A DNA stretch of 64,000 nucleotides from assembly GCF_000241525.1 (NCBI RefSeq), contig NZ_AHIL01000037.1, forward strand, positions 62,001 to 126,000, read 5' to 3'. Origin of the DNA: Comamonas testosteroni ATCC 11996. Its GTDB lineage: Bacteria; Pseudomonadota; Gammaproteobacteria; Burkholderiales; Burkholderiaceae_C. The notes below the pieces were generated by a model that was not told the origin of the DNA, did not search any database, and saw only the letters and a program-made list of their open reading frames with translations. Shown one piece after another: positions 38,234 to 47,375 of the stretch (within the stretch, counting starts at the first letter, position 1; each line of letters starts with the position of its first letter). The translations under genes and the position numbers were made by a program.

Positions 38234-39007
38234 ATGCGGCTTCACTCTCAGACCTTCGCCCTGCACAAACCTTCACGCCGACAAAGCCGGCTTGCTGCAG
38301 CGCTCGCCACGGCCATGTCCACGCTAGCTGTCTCTGCACTGGCGCAGGGCAGCAGCATTCCCGCTTTTTCGCAGATGCCGCCTGGCCCTCTTGGAGGGCC
38401 CTGGCACTTTGCCACCCTGCCCAACAAGAACCCGACGGCATTCAATGTGGTGGACCAGGATGGCGGGCATGTGCTGCGCGTGAGCACACAGGACGCCTAC
38501 GGCAATATGGTTCACACGCTGCACCAGGCTGCCACGCCCGATCTGCAACTGCAGTGGCGCTGGCGCGTGGATCAGCTGATCGACAAGGCCGATATCAAAA
38601 CCAGAGCCGGTGACGATGCGGCGCTCAAGCTCTGCATGTCCTTCGACTTTGACAAATCGCAGCTGAGCTTTGGCGAACGGGCAAAGCTGCGTCTGGGCAG
38701 AATCAGCACCGGAGAGGATATTCCAGCCGAGACGCTGTGCTATGTCTGGGACAACAAGCAACCCACAGGCACGGTCATGCACAACGCGTTCACGCATCGC
38801 ATGCGCTATATCGTGCTGCAAAGCGGCAGCACGCACAAAGGCCAGTGGGTAACGGAACAGCGCAATCTGACGTCCGACTATCTGCACGCCTTTGGCGACG
38901 AGTCCCAGGCCATGCCCACCATCATCGGTGTCACTGTCTCGGCGGACTCGGACAACACCCATGGCGAAGGACTGGCCTACATGGGTGATATCCGGCTCGC
39001 GCCCTGA
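38234..39007 (+). CDS. DUF3047-like exported protein
   Basis: This 257-residue precursor has a signal peptide (RLAAALATAMSTLAVSALAQ, cleavage near 38). The mature region is beta-rich: TPDLQLQWRWRVDQLIDKAD, then DDAALKLCMSFDF and TLCYVWDNKQPTGT, which are DUF3047-type motifs. The function of that family is unknown. ATG 38234 is chosen because it directly precedes the export signal; longer frames exist upstream. It is convergent with the LplT-PlsC-like gene, ten bases apart. Confidence 0.78.
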   Translation: MRLHSQTFALHKPSRRQSRLAAALATAMSTLAVSALAQGSSIPAFSQMPPGPLGGPWHFATLPNKNPTAFNVVDQDGGHVLRVSTQDAYGNMVHTLHQAATPDLQLQWRWRVDQLIDKADIKTRAGDDAALKLCMSFDFDKSQLSFGERAKLRLGRISTGEDIPAETLCYVWDNKQPTGTVMHNAFTHRMRYIVLQSGSTHKGQWVTEQRNLTSDYLHAFGDESQAMPTIIGVTVSADSDNTHGEGLAYMGDIRLAP

Positions 39008-39017
39008 TCATCCAGCC

Positions 39018-40970
39018 TTAACGCCGGAGCAATTCCGCCACGTTCTGCTGCAGCAGGGCCGGAGTGACCGCGGCAGCCGCCACGGGCTCGCCCACTTCCA
39101 GCCCCACACGGTTGAACAGGCCGCGGCGCAGCGGTTTGACCATGGCCACATTCCTGCCGCCGCGCAACTCGATGCGGCTGAAGTAGGAGCCCCAGAGATT
39201 GGTCAGCGCCATGGGAATGACGGAAACCTGCAGGCCGTCGTCTCGCGCGTGATCGAGAATCTTCATGATGCCGCCCTTGAACGGCTGCAGCTGGCCGTCA
39301 GAGGTGATGCCGCCCTCGGGGAAGATGGCCAGCAGATCACCCTCGCGCAGCACCTCGGCGGCACGCGCGAACGCGGCCTCATAGGTGGCTGGGTCATCCT
39401 TGTGGGATGCAATCGGAATCGCCTTGGCCAGCTTGAACAACCAGCCCAGCACCGGTGTCTGAAAGATGCGGTGATCCATCACGAAGTGGATGGGGCGCGG
39501 GCTGGCCGCCATGAGCAAGATGGCATCGACAAAGCTCACATGGTTGCAGACCAGAACGGCCGCGCCATCGCGCGGAATATGCTCGTCGCCACGCACCTTG
39601 AAGCGGTAGACAAAGTGGGTGATGACCCAGGCGACAAACCGCAGCAGATATTCGGGCACCAGCAGGAACACATAGAGCGCCACGATGGCGTTGGCGATGC
39701 CGGTGATCAGAAACACCTGGGGAATGCTGCAACCTGCGGCCAGCAGGGCGCCGGCCAGCACGGCCGAGGCGATCATGAACAGCGCGTTCAGGATATTGTT
39801 GGCCGCGATGATGCGCGCACGGTGCGTGGGCTGGCTGCGCATCTGGATCAGCGCATACATGGGCACGCTGTAGATGCCGGCCGACAGCGCAAGCAGACCC
39901 AGGTCCAGCATCACGCGCCAGTGTTTGGCCTCTCCAAAAAAGGCACTCACGCCCATCAGCTCTGAGGGCGGCAGCGCGCGCGTGGCAAAGAACAGATCAA
40001 TCGCAAACACGCTCATGCCAATCGCGCCCAGCGGCACCAGGCCGATCTCCACCTGGCGACGGCTGAACACTTCACACAGCAGCGAGCCAATGCCTATGCC
40101 CACCGAGAAGATCACCAGCAGCAGCGATGCCACATGCTCGTCGCCATGCAGCACCTCCTTGGCAAAGCTGGGAAACTGCGAGAGGAACACCGCGCCGAAG
40201 AACCACATCCAGCTGATGCCCAGCAACGAGCGGAACACCACGGGCTGCTGGCGTGCCAGCTGGAGGTTGCGCCAGGTTTCGGTAAACGGGTTCCAGTTGA
40301 TCACCAGGCCCGGGTCGGTCGCCGGCGCATGGGGAATGAACTGTGCGCAGATGCGGCCCACGACCGCAACGGCCACGCAGGCCATGGCCACCTGCATATG
40401 ACCGACCTCGGGCACGGCAATCAAAAGACCGCCTGCGACCTGACCCAGCAGGATGGCGACAAAAGTGCCCATCTCCACCATGCCGTTGCCGCCCGTGAGT
40501 TCGCGGTCATTGAGCACCTGTGGCAGATAGGCGAACTTGACGGGGCCGAACAGCGTGGAGTGCAGCCCCATGAGGAACACGCACAGCAGCAGCACTGGCA
40601 CATTGGCCTGAATGAAACCCCAGGCCGCGATCAGCATGATGGCGATCTCGAGGTTCTTGACCAGGCGGAACATGCGAGTCTTGTCCCATTTGTCGGTCAG
40701 TTGGCCCGAAGTGGCCGAAAACAGCAGATAAGGCAGGGTGAACAGCGCACCGATCACCAGGCCCGCCATGGAAGGCGGCAGCCACGAGACGCTGAGCTGA
40801 TAGGTGACCATCACCGTGAAGGCGAACTTGAAGAGATTGTCATTGCCTGCACCGGCAAACTGCGTCCAGAAAAACGGCGCAAAGCGGCGCTGGCCCAGCA
40901 GGGCAAACTGGTTGGGGTGGGCATGCTGCTGTGCAGCGGCGGCCGTATGCACGGTCGGCGTGGAATTCAT
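39018..40970 (-). CDS. MFS transporter fused to PlsC acyltransferase (LplT-PlsC-like)
   Basis: This 650-residue two-domain membrane protein has an N-terminal MFS domain of the LplT lysophospholipid flippase type (GAGNDNLFKFAFTVMVTY; LTDKWDKTRMFRLVKNLEIA) and a C-terminal PlsC domain (about 440-650) with the NHVSFVDA acyltransferase motif and FPEGGITSDGQLQPFKGG. In E. coli, lplT and aas are separate, and Aas fuses PlsC to an acyl-ACP synthetase. Here the synthetase domain is absent. It probably imports and reacylates lysophospholipids. ATG 40970 has GGAGAG upstream. Confidence 0.9.
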   Translation of the reverse strand: MNSTPTVHTAAAAQQHAHPNQFALLGQRRFAPFFWTQFAGAGNDNLFKFAFTVMVTYQLSVSWLPPSMAGLVIGALFTLPYLLFSATSGQLTDKWDKTRMFRLVKNLEIAIMLIAAWGFIQANVPVLLLCVFLMGLHSTLFGPVKFAYLPQVLNDRELTGGNGMVEMGTFVAILLGQVAGGLLIAVPEVGHMQVAMACVAVAVVGRICAQFIPHAPATDPGLVINWNPFTETWRNLQLARQQPVVFRSLLGISWMWFFGAVFLSQFPSFAKEVLHGDEHVASLLLVIFSVGIGIGSLLCEVFSRRQVEIGLVPLGAIGMSVFAIDLFFATRALPPSELMGVSAFFGEAKHWRVMLDLGLLALSAGIYSVPMYALIQMRSQPTHRARIIAANNILNALFMIASAVLAGALLAAGCSIPQVFLITGIANAIVALYVFLLVPEYLLRFVAWVITHFVYRFKVRGDEHIPRDGAAVLVCNHVSFVDAILLMAASPRPIHFVMDHRIFQTPVLGWLFKLAKAIPIASHKDDPATYEAAFARAAEVLREGDLLAIFPEGGITSDGQLQPFKGGIMKILDHARDDGLQVSVIPMALTNLWGSYFSRIELRGGRNVAMVKPLRRGLFNRVGLEVGEPVAAAAVTPALLQQNVAELLRR

Positions 40971-41075
40971 GGATCTCTCCCTGTGGCGCTGCTGGCATTG
41001 TGCCAACTTGCCCGGATTTTTTTGTAGGTTTTATGCGGCTGACGCTTGTTGAACATGCGCCAGCCGCTATGAATA

Positions 41076-41876
41076 TTACGACTCGCGCCACTGCAGCAAG
41101 GCACGCAGCACAGGCCACGCGGCTGCGGCGGCCACCAAGTGCTTGAGGCTGTGGCCGGAGATTGCGTACGCGGTCACATCGAACACATCGCCGTCCGACA
41201 GCTCCAGCAGCTTGGCCACGAAGTACAGACCGATCACCCAGCCCAGCTCCACGGGCAGCGCATGACGACGCGGCGCCACAAAGGCCAGCCACAGGAGAGT
41301 CAACATGCCGCCCCCCTGCACCAGCACCCAGGGCAGCACATTGCTGGTCTGCGCCCAGACCGCCACGCTGACGGGCGCCGCCACCAGCAATACCCCGGCA
41401 GTGATGCGGGCGCTGATGTCGTCAATGCGCGTCTGCACCGCCAGGCCCAGCAAGCCGGCGAAAGCCAGGCTCATGCCCAGCCGGTCCCAGACCAGACTCG
41501 AATCCTGCGGTGCCCAGTGATAGTACGCAGACCCCGCGCTCGAGCACAGCAGGCCCGTGAAGAACAGAGCGCACAGGGCACGCGCCGTGCCGTTGAGCTT
41601 TTGATAGTCGGCACGCCCCAGCGCGACCCAGCCCGCCAATCCCGCCAGCACAAACCCCAGATTGCTCAACACATCGGCGGCATTCGGCACACCCAGCCAG
41701 CCGCGCTGGTTGGCAAAGGCGTGATAGTGCTCGGGCTGGGCCATGCCGGGCATCAGCAGCGCCAGCGTGAACAGCAAGGCCATACCCCCGAACAAGGCAA
41801 AGCGCTGCTCCAGCGTGCCCGAGGTCTCGGGGCTCGTCATTTCCACGGTCGTGATCGATGAGGTATGCAGTTGCAT
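41076..41876 (-). CDS. CREST-superfamily integral membrane protein (alkaline ceramidase-like)
   Basis: This 266-residue protein has about seven transmembrane helices. Motifs typical of alkaline-ceramidase/CREST proteins are present: NAADVLSNLGFVLAGLAGW (Asn/Phe/Gly motif), SAGSAYYHWAPQDSSLVWDR (Ser, His, Asp), and GHSLKHLVAAAAAW (two His). These four-polar-residue sets form a zinc site in the ceramidase family. Whether it acts on ceramide, another lipid or nothing is unknown; hosts of this type usually lack sphingolipids. ATG 41876 follows AAGGAAG. It is divergent from the HTH regulator gene. Confidence 0.78.
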   Translation of the reverse strand: MQLHTSSITTVEMTSPETSGTLEQRFALFGGMALLFTLALLMPGMAQPEHYHAFANQRGWLGVPNAADVLSNLGFVLAGLAGWVALGRADYQKLNGTARALCALFFTGLLCSSAGSAYYHWAPQDSSLVWDRLGMSLAFAGLLGLAVQTRIDDISARITAGVLLVAAPVSVAVWAQTSNVLPWVLVQGGGMLTLLWLAFVAPRRHALPVELGWVIGLYFVAKLLELSDGDVFDVTAYAISGHSLKHLVAAAAAWPVLRALLQWRES

Positions 41877-41986
41877 GGCGCTTCCTTGTGTGAATGCCGC
41901 GCAGTATGGAAATCCGCCGAAGCAGCGGCATCAATCTTCTAAACTTGCGCCATATCGCTGCACTGCCAGTACTACCAACCGATACC

Positions 41987-42718
41987 ATGAGCACGACCGC
42001 CGATCTCGTCACCGCCATCAAGAAAGAACTCAAGGCCGCGCAGATGACCTATGCCGACCTGGCCCAGTCCATAGGCATGGCCGAATCCAGCGTCAAGCGC
42101 ATGCTGGCCAAGGGCGACATGCCGCTGTCGCGCATTGACGAAATCTGCCGCGCCCTGCACCTGGACTTTGCCGATCTGGCGCGCAATGTGGCCGATAGCC
42201 GGCCGCTGCTGCAGCAGATCACGCGCGAGCAGGAGATTGCCGTGGTTGCCGACCGCAAGCTGCTGCTCACGGCCATCTGCGTGCTCAGCCAGTGGACGCT
42301 GGAGCAGATCGTCGCCACCTACCGCATCAGCGAGCCCGAGGGCATCGGCTATCTGGCACAGCTGGACCGCATCGGCATCATCGAGCTGCGTCCCGGCAAC
42401 CGCTACAAGCTGCGCCTGGCCAAGACCTTCCGCTGGCAGACCAACGGCCCGGTGATGGACTTCTTCCGCGAGAACGCCGTGCTGGACTACTTCGGCGGCA
42501 CTTTTGCCGGCGAGGACGAGACCATGCTGCTGGTGCATGGCTCCATCGCCCCCAGCCTGGCCCCCAGCTTCGTGGAGCGCATCCAGCGCATCGGTCAGGA
42601 CTTTTCGCAGCAGCATCTGCAGGACCAGCGACTGGGGCCCAACAAGATCGAGGGCTACACCCTGGTGCTGGGCATGCGCAAATGGGAGCTGCCCGCCTTT
42701 GCGGCCTTGCGCCGGTAG
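41987..42718 (+). CDS. XRE-type HTH transcriptional regulator
   Basis: This 243-residue protein has an N-terminal helix-turn-helix (MTYADLAQSIGMAESSVKRM with recognition helix, then SRIDEICRALHLDFADLARN) and a larger C-terminal part without a recognised domain. That part has a possible winged helix (LEQIVATYRISEPEGIGYLA, LDRIGIIELRPGNRYKLRL). ATG 41987 (MSTTADLV) is used; a frame start at 41894 lacks conservation. Head-to-head with the CREST protein gene, it may regulate it. Confidence 0.8.
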   Translation: MSTTADLVTAIKKELKAAQMTYADLAQSIGMAESSVKRMLAKGDMPLSRIDEICRALHLDFADLARNVADSRPLLQQITREQEIAVVADRKLLLTAICVLSQWTLEQIVATYRISEPEGIGYLAQLDRIGIIELRPGNRYKLRLAKTFRWQTNGPVMDFFRENAVLDYFGGTFAGEDETMLLVHGSIAPSLAPSFVERIQRIGQDFSQQHLQDQRLGPNKIEGYTLVLGMRKWELPAFAALRR

Positions 42719-42918
42719 ACGGCCACTCCCAAATATGTAGCTAAATGCGCTTGCTGCATCTGCATCAGCCGCCTGTTTCATACATTCTTCACCAAACAGA
42801 CACACAAGATTGCAAGACTTCGCACAGCGGCAACCCACGGTTGACGCTGGCCATCCAACATGGAGCCCAAGGGATGCCTGGACCCACAGACAGCCCGCTA
42901 CCCATGAAGGAGGCGTAT

Positions 42919-43323
42919 ATGCTGACAATCCGCAACACCATCCAAACCGTCGCTGCCGCAGGCGCACTCGCCCTGCTGGGCTTTGTCGGTAGTGCACAGG
43001 CCCAAAACGCTTACTGGGCGGGTGCCAGCCAGGGCGCCTATGTGAACGTACAGTTCAACGCACCGCCCCCCGTCCGCTATGAAGCCGTGCCCGCTCCGCG
43101 TCGTGGCTATGTCTGGGCTCCTGGTTACTGGGAGCCGCGCGGCCACCGCCATGTCTGGCGCGCCGGCCACTGGGTGCAGAACCGCCCCGGCTATGTGTAC
43201 CGCCAGCCCGCCTGGGTGCAGCACGGCAACCGCTGGGACTACCGCGCCAGCCGCTGGGACAGGGATGGTGACGGCGTGCCCAACCGCCATGACCGCAACC
43301 CCCACAACCCCTATCGCCGCTAA
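42919..43323 (+). CDS. YXWGXW-repeat exported protein
   Basis: This 134-residue precursor has a signal peptide (cleavage after SAQA, about residue 28). The mature sequence is Tyr/Trp/Arg/Pro-rich with the tandem YVWAPGYWEPRGHRH / WRAGHWVQNRPGYVYR type of repeat and a short Asp-rich RDGDGVPNRHD tail reminiscent of a Ca2+-binding thrombospondin-3-like motif. Family members are envelope proteins of unknown role. ATG 42919 is preceded by AAGGAGG, an ideal site. Confidence 0.85.
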   Translation: MLTIRNTIQTVAAAGALALLGFVGSAQAQNAYWAGASQGAYVNVQFNAPPPVRYEAVPAPRRGYVWAPGYWEPRGHRHVWRAGHWVQNRPGYVYRQPAWVQHGNRWDYRASRWDRDGDGVPNRHDRNPHNPYRR

Positions 43324-43396
43324 GCGCCTATTGACGCTTTAAGCCTTGATCGCTCCCTCCGCTGGCCCTCCGAGTCATCACTTTCCAGCGGATTTC

Positions 43397-43429
43397 AGCC
43401 CATGTCTCGCAAGAGATCTGGGCTTTTTT
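43397..43429 (+). terminator. Intrinsic terminator
   Basis: The stem is AGCCCA / TGGGCT with an inner TCTC-GCAA-GAGA, followed by six Ts. It ends the YXWGXW gene transcript. Confidence 0.9.
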
Positions 43430-43532
43430 GCATTAACCCCACAAGCTTAATGCTGCATAAGCATATAGAAGCAAATCATTAAATTACGGACACAATTCAC
43501 AGCATTCAAGGTTCTTCTGGACAAGTCCCATC

Positions 43533-44543
43533 ATGCGTTTGCTGCCCCGTTTCATCTCCGGTCTTGTTGCCACAACGGCGGCCGCCGCCCTGTTTCCTCT
43601 GGCCAGCCAGGCCGCCGATCCCGGTGCCGCCAGCTATCCGCATCAGCCCATCACCATGATCATGGGCTTCAACGCCGGCTCGGGTGTGGATGTGATCGGC
43701 CGCGTGGCGCAGGAGCCGCTGGGCAAGATCCTGGGCCAGCCCGTGATCATTGACTACAAGAGCGGCGCCGCCGGCAATATCGGCAGCGAGTTTGTAGCCC
43801 GCGCCAAGCCCGATGGCTACACCATCTACTTCGGCACCGCCGCCACCCATGGCAGCAATGCCGCGCTGTACAAGAAGCTGCCGTTCGACGTGGAGGCCGA
43901 CTTTGTGCCCGTGGCACCGCTGGTGGACGTGGCCAATGTGCTGACCATCAATCCCAATGTGATCAACGTCAAGAACCTCAAGGAGTTCGTCGACGAGGTC
44001 AAGGCCCATCCCGGCAAGTACAACTACGCCTCCACCGGCAATGGCGCAGGCACCCATATGGCGTTCGCCGAGTTCAACTCGCGTCTGGGCCTGGACATGG
44101 TGCATGTGCCCTACAAGGGCGGCCCCGAAGCCATCACCTCGGTGCTGCGCGGCGAGACCTGCTGCATCATGAACCAGGTGCAGACCGTGCTGAGCCACTA
44201 CAAGGCCGGCAAGGTGCGCCTGCTGGGCGTGACCACGGCCAAGCCCGTGGAAGCCGTCAAGGAAGTGCCCACCATTGCCGCCAGCGGCCTGCCGGGCACC
44301 AAGGGCTTCAACAGCTCCATCTGGTTCGGCATCTTCGCGCCCAAGGGCACGGACCCGGTCATCATCAAGAAGCTCAACCTGGCGGTCAACGACGTGCTCA
44401 AGCAGCCCGAGGTGCGCGAGCGCTTTGTCTCCCAGGGCAACACCATCCGCGAAGAGACACCCGAGCAGTTCAAGAAGACCGTGCATGAAGATCGCATCAA
44501 ATGGGCCAAGGTGGTCAAGGATGCCAAGATAAGTATTGACTAA
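43533..44543 (+). CDS. Bug-family (TctC-like) periplasmic solute-binding protein
   Basis: This 336-residue precursor has a signal peptide (about 1-28, ending SQAA). Mature motifs are YPHQPITMIMGFNAGSGVDV, IIDYKSGAAGNIGSEFVARA, YASTGNGAGTHMAFAEF and HVPYKGGPEA, all typical of Bug receptors. It carries a Cys pair (GETCCIMNQ) not usual in the family. It lies upstream of a flavin monooxygenase and a CMD/AhpD fusion on the same strand, about 200 bases apart, which suggests an uptake-and-breakdown unit. The ligand is unknown. Confidence 0.9.
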   Translation: MRLLPRFISGLVATTAAAALFPLASQAADPGAASYPHQPITMIMGFNAGSGVDVIGRVAQEPLGKILGQPVIIDYKSGAAGNIGSEFVARAKPDGYTIYFGTAATHGSNAALYKKLPFDVEADFVPVAPLVDVANVLTINPNVINVKNLKEFVDEVKAHPGKYNYASTGNGAGTHMAFAEFNSRLGLDMVHVPYKGGPEAITSVLRGETCCIMNQVQTVLSHYKAGKVRLLGVTTAKPVEAVKEVPTIAASGLPGTKGFNSSIWFGIFAPKGTDPVIIKKLNLAVNDVLKQPEVRERFVSQGNTIREETPEQFKKTVHEDRIKWAKVVKDAKISID

Positions 44544-44544
44544 C

Positions 44545-44648
44545 ACCCCCTGAGCGGCCCTGCCGCTTCCCCCTCTCTCTACGCGCTGCGCGCCAAGGGA
44601 GAGGAACGACACCCTCGGTGCGGGGCGGCCCTTCCTCGATGTCTCTCA
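44545..44648 (+). repeat. Dispersed intergenic repeat, family A, copy 4
   Basis: It begins just after the Bug receptor stop with ACACCCCCTGAGCGGCCCTG. The stem is CCTCTC ... GAGAGG instead of CCTTCC ... GGAAGG, with GCGC-TGC-GCGC inside. The tail CGGTGCGGGGCGGCCCTTCC is conserved. Confidence 0.75.
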
Positions 44649-44741
44649 CTTGGTCCTGCTTCGAGTTCAAGCAGTGTTAAGTTATCGGTGTTTGTTTGAT
44701 GCGTCTGCGGCTCAAGCCTCAGGCGCTTTTGGGTTTTAGCT

Positions 44742-46205
44742 ATGTCAATTTCACCTTCTACGACAGCCGCCACATCGGGGCTGGCAACGCTGGAAGAACG
44801 CCTGCGTGACGACTTCGTCACTCTGGGCTGGCCTGCCAAGGCCTGGATTCCCCCCTCCACGCGCAAGGGGCTGCCGGTGCATGACGTGCTCGTCATCGGC
44901 GCCGGCCAGGCCGGTCTCGCGCTCAGCATGGCGCTGCAGCAGGTCGGCATCAAGCCCGTGCTGCTGGACAGGTCCGCACTGGACTTCGAAGGCCCCTGGG
45001 CCACCACTGCGCGCATGGAAACCTTGCGCTCGCCCAAGGAGCTGACCGGCCCTGCCATGGGGGTTGCAGCTCTGTCCTTTCGCGCCTGGTTCATCGCCCA
45101 GTTCGGTCTGGATGCCTGGACGGCGCTGGACAAGATCCCGCGCCTGCAGTGGATGGACTATCTGCGCTGGTACCGCCGCGTGACCAACGCCGATGTGCGC
45201 AACGGCCATGAAGTCGTTGCCGTGCGCCCGCAGGCCGATGGCGTGGTGGAAGTCGACGTCAAGGCCAATGGCGTGATCGCGACCTGGCAGACCCGCCGCC
45301 TGGTGCTGGCCACGGGCCGCGACGGCCTGGGCGGCGCAACGGTTCCCGCCTTCATGCGGGGCGTGGACAGGAAATTCTGGGCCCATTCCTCCGACGCCAT
45401 GGACTACGCCACGCTGGCCGGCAAGCATGTGGGCGTGGTCGGCGCCGGCGCCTCGGCCATGGACAGCGCCGCGACGGCTCTCGAAAACGGCGCGGCCAGC
45501 GTAGACATGCTGATCCGCCGCCAGCAGCTGCCGCTGATCAACAAGTCCAAGGGCTCGGGCGTGCCCGGTCTGACCCACGGCCAGTATCTGCTGCCCGATG
45601 CGTGGAAATGGCGTATCCGCCACTACATCAACGCCCAGCAGGTGCCGCCGCCACACGGCAGCACGCTGCGCGTCTCGCGCCATGACAATGCCTTCTTCAA
45701 CCTGGGCTGCGCGGTGCAGGCTGTGGAGAAAGCGGGCGACAAGCTGCAGGTGCAGACCTCGGCCGGCGTGTTCGTGCTGGACTTTCTCATCGTCTCCACG
45801 GGCTTTGCCATTGACTGGAGCCTGCGTCCCGAGTTTGCCGACATCGCGCCGCATGTGAAGCTGTGGAACAGCCGCTTCACGCCCGAGTCCGGCGATGAGG
45901 ATGCCGAGCTGTCGGCATCGCCCGATCTGGGGCCGCTGTTCGAGTTCCAGGGCGAGCTACCCGGTCTCGATCGGATTCACTGCTTCTGCTACCCCGCAGC
46001 ACTCTCGCACGGCACGGTGTCGGGCGATATTCCCGCCATCAGCGACGGAGCGCGCAAACTGGCGCAAGGTCTGGCCTCGCTGTTCTATCTGAACGATATC
46101 GAGCAGCACTTCGACAAGCTCAAGGCCTATGCCGAACCCGAACTGGACGGCACGGAATGGACCGCAGCCGACAGCGCTGCGCGCATCCGGCAGCTGCAAC
46201 CCTAA
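44742..46205 (+). CDS. Flavin-dependent monooxygenase-like NAD(P)-binding protein
   Basis: This 487-residue protein has an FAD-binding Rossmann motif DVLVIGAGQAGLALSMALQQ (about 48-67) and a second NADPH-binding motif KHVGVVGAGASAMDSAATAL (about 226-245), the layout of class B flavoprotein monooxygenases. The C-terminal part contains LIVSTGFAIDW, the usual ATG-like motif in altered form (S-TGF). The partner gene 15 bases downstream is a CMD/AhpD fusion. The substrate is unknown; with the Bug receptor upstream, an imported organic acid or amide is plausible. Confidence 0.82.
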   Translation: MSISPSTTAATSGLATLEERLRDDFVTLGWPAKAWIPPSTRKGLPVHDVLVIGAGQAGLALSMALQQVGIKPVLLDRSALDFEGPWATTARMETLRSPKELTGPAMGVAALSFRAWFIAQFGLDAWTALDKIPRLQWMDYLRWYRRVTNADVRNGHEVVAVRPQADGVVEVDVKANGVIATWQTRRLVLATGRDGLGGATVPAFMRGVDRKFWAHSSDAMDYATLAGKHVGVVGAGASAMDSAATALENGAASVDMLIRRQQLPLINKSKGSGVPGLTHGQYLLPDAWKWRIRHYINAQQVPPPHGSTLRVSRHDNAFFNLGCAVQAVEKAGDKLQVQTSAGVFVLDFLIVSTGFAIDWSLRPEFADIAPHVKLWNSRFTPESGDEDAELSASPDLGPLFEFQGELPGLDRIHCFCYPAALSHGTVSGDIPAISDGARKLAQGLASLFYLNDIEQHFDKLKAYAEPELDGTEWTAADSAARIRQLQP

Positions 46206-46220
46206 ATCACGAGACTTCGC

Positions 46221-47375
46221 ATGACAGACACCATAGACCGACTGGCCGGCCTCGAGCAAGGCAGCCCCACATTCACCACCCGCCACGAGCGCGAAAAGGT
46301 CGCTCTGGCCACCCAGGCCTGCGAAGACCTGCTGCTGGGCAATCAGCTGGACAGCGATCTGACCCAGGCCGAGCGCCTGGTGCTGGCTACCGAGCAGACC
46401 CGCGTCAGCGGCGTGAGCGTGCTGCAAGCCGAATACCGCAGCCGCGCCGAGGCCCTGGGCGACGCCATCACGCCCGAGCTGCGCGCCATCCTCGATCAGC
46501 CCGGCACCCAGACCGGCAATGCGCGCCTCGATGCCATGCTGCACTTTGTGCGCACGCTGGCCCTGAACCCGGCCCAGAGCGATCAGGCCGCGCTGCTGGC
46601 CATTCCGGCCGCCGGCCTGTCACTCAACGACACCGTGCTGCTGGCCCAGCTGATCGGCTTTGTGGCCTACCAGGCCCGCCTGCTGGCGGGTGTGAAGGCC
46701 ATGGGCGAGCTGGGCGGCGTCACCGAAGCGCCTGCCACCCAGCCTGCCGATGCAGCGCCCTTTGTCCACCCCGCCAACCTGCCGCCGCCCGGTGAGCCAC
46801 TGCGCCGCAACGGCTTCACCAGCGAGACCCTGGACTGGAAGGCCTGGCTGCAGGTGCTGGACCCCGACACCGCCACGCCCGAGCAGCAGCATGTGCTGGA
46901 AGTCAGCCACCCCAAGGCCAAGAGCATGGACTTCTACCTGCTGCTGGCCCGCCAGCCCCAGGTGCTGCTGGAGCGCTCCCAGGCCTTCAACGCCATCATG
47001 TATGCGCCCGGCGGCCTGTCCCGCGCCGAGCGTGAAGTGGCAGCCACTGCCGTCTCTCGCTCCAATGGCTGCGTGTACTGCGCTTCGGTGCACGCTCAGC
47101 GCTTCGAGCAGCTGGCCAAGCGCAACGATGTGATGGCCCAGCTGTTTGACGAGCCCGACACTGCCGGCACCAATGCCCGCGAGCGCGCCATCATCCAGGC
47201 TTCGCTGACACTGACGCGTGCGCCGGGCAGCTTTGGCCCGCAGCAGTTGCAACCGTTGCGTGATGCAGGTCTGACCGATCTGGAAATTCTGGACATGCTG
47301 CACTCGGCCGCACTGTTTGGCTGGGCCAATCGCCTGATGCTGAATCTGGGCGTGGAACTGTATTCCACCCCCTGA
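46221..47375 (+). CDS. Two-domain CMD/AhpD-like fusion (Avi_7170 + Avi_7169 type)
   Basis: This 384-residue protein joins two alkylhydroperoxidase-fold domains. The N-terminal half (about 1-175) lacks a CxxC. The C-terminal half (about 200-384) has SRSNGCVYCASVHAQRFEQL, the AhpD redox CxxC with nearby His. I recognise the two halves as resembling the separate TIGR04029 and TIGR04030 (Avi_7170 and Avi_7169) families, which are usually two adjacent genes near flavin oxygenases. The 15-base gap to the monooxygenase gene suggests one operon. The stop codon lies inside a family A repeat. Confidence 0.8.
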   Translation: MTDTIDRLAGLEQGSPTFTTRHEREKVALATQACEDLLLGNQLDSDLTQAERLVLATEQTRVSGVSVLQAEYRSRAEALGDAITPELRAILDQPGTQTGNARLDAMLHFVRTLALNPAQSDQAALLAIPAAGLSLNDTVLLAQLIGFVAYQARLLAGVKAMGELGGVTEAPATQPADAAPFVHPANLPPPGEPLRRNGFTSETLDWKAWLQVLDPDTATPEQQHVLEVSHPKAKSMDFYLLLARQPQVLLERSQAFNAIMYAPGGLSRAEREVAATAVSRSNGCVYCASVHAQRFEQLAKRNDVMAQLFDEPDTAGTNARERAIIQASLTLTRAPGSFGPQQLQPLRDAGLTDLEILDMLHSAALFGWANRLMLNLGVELYSTP

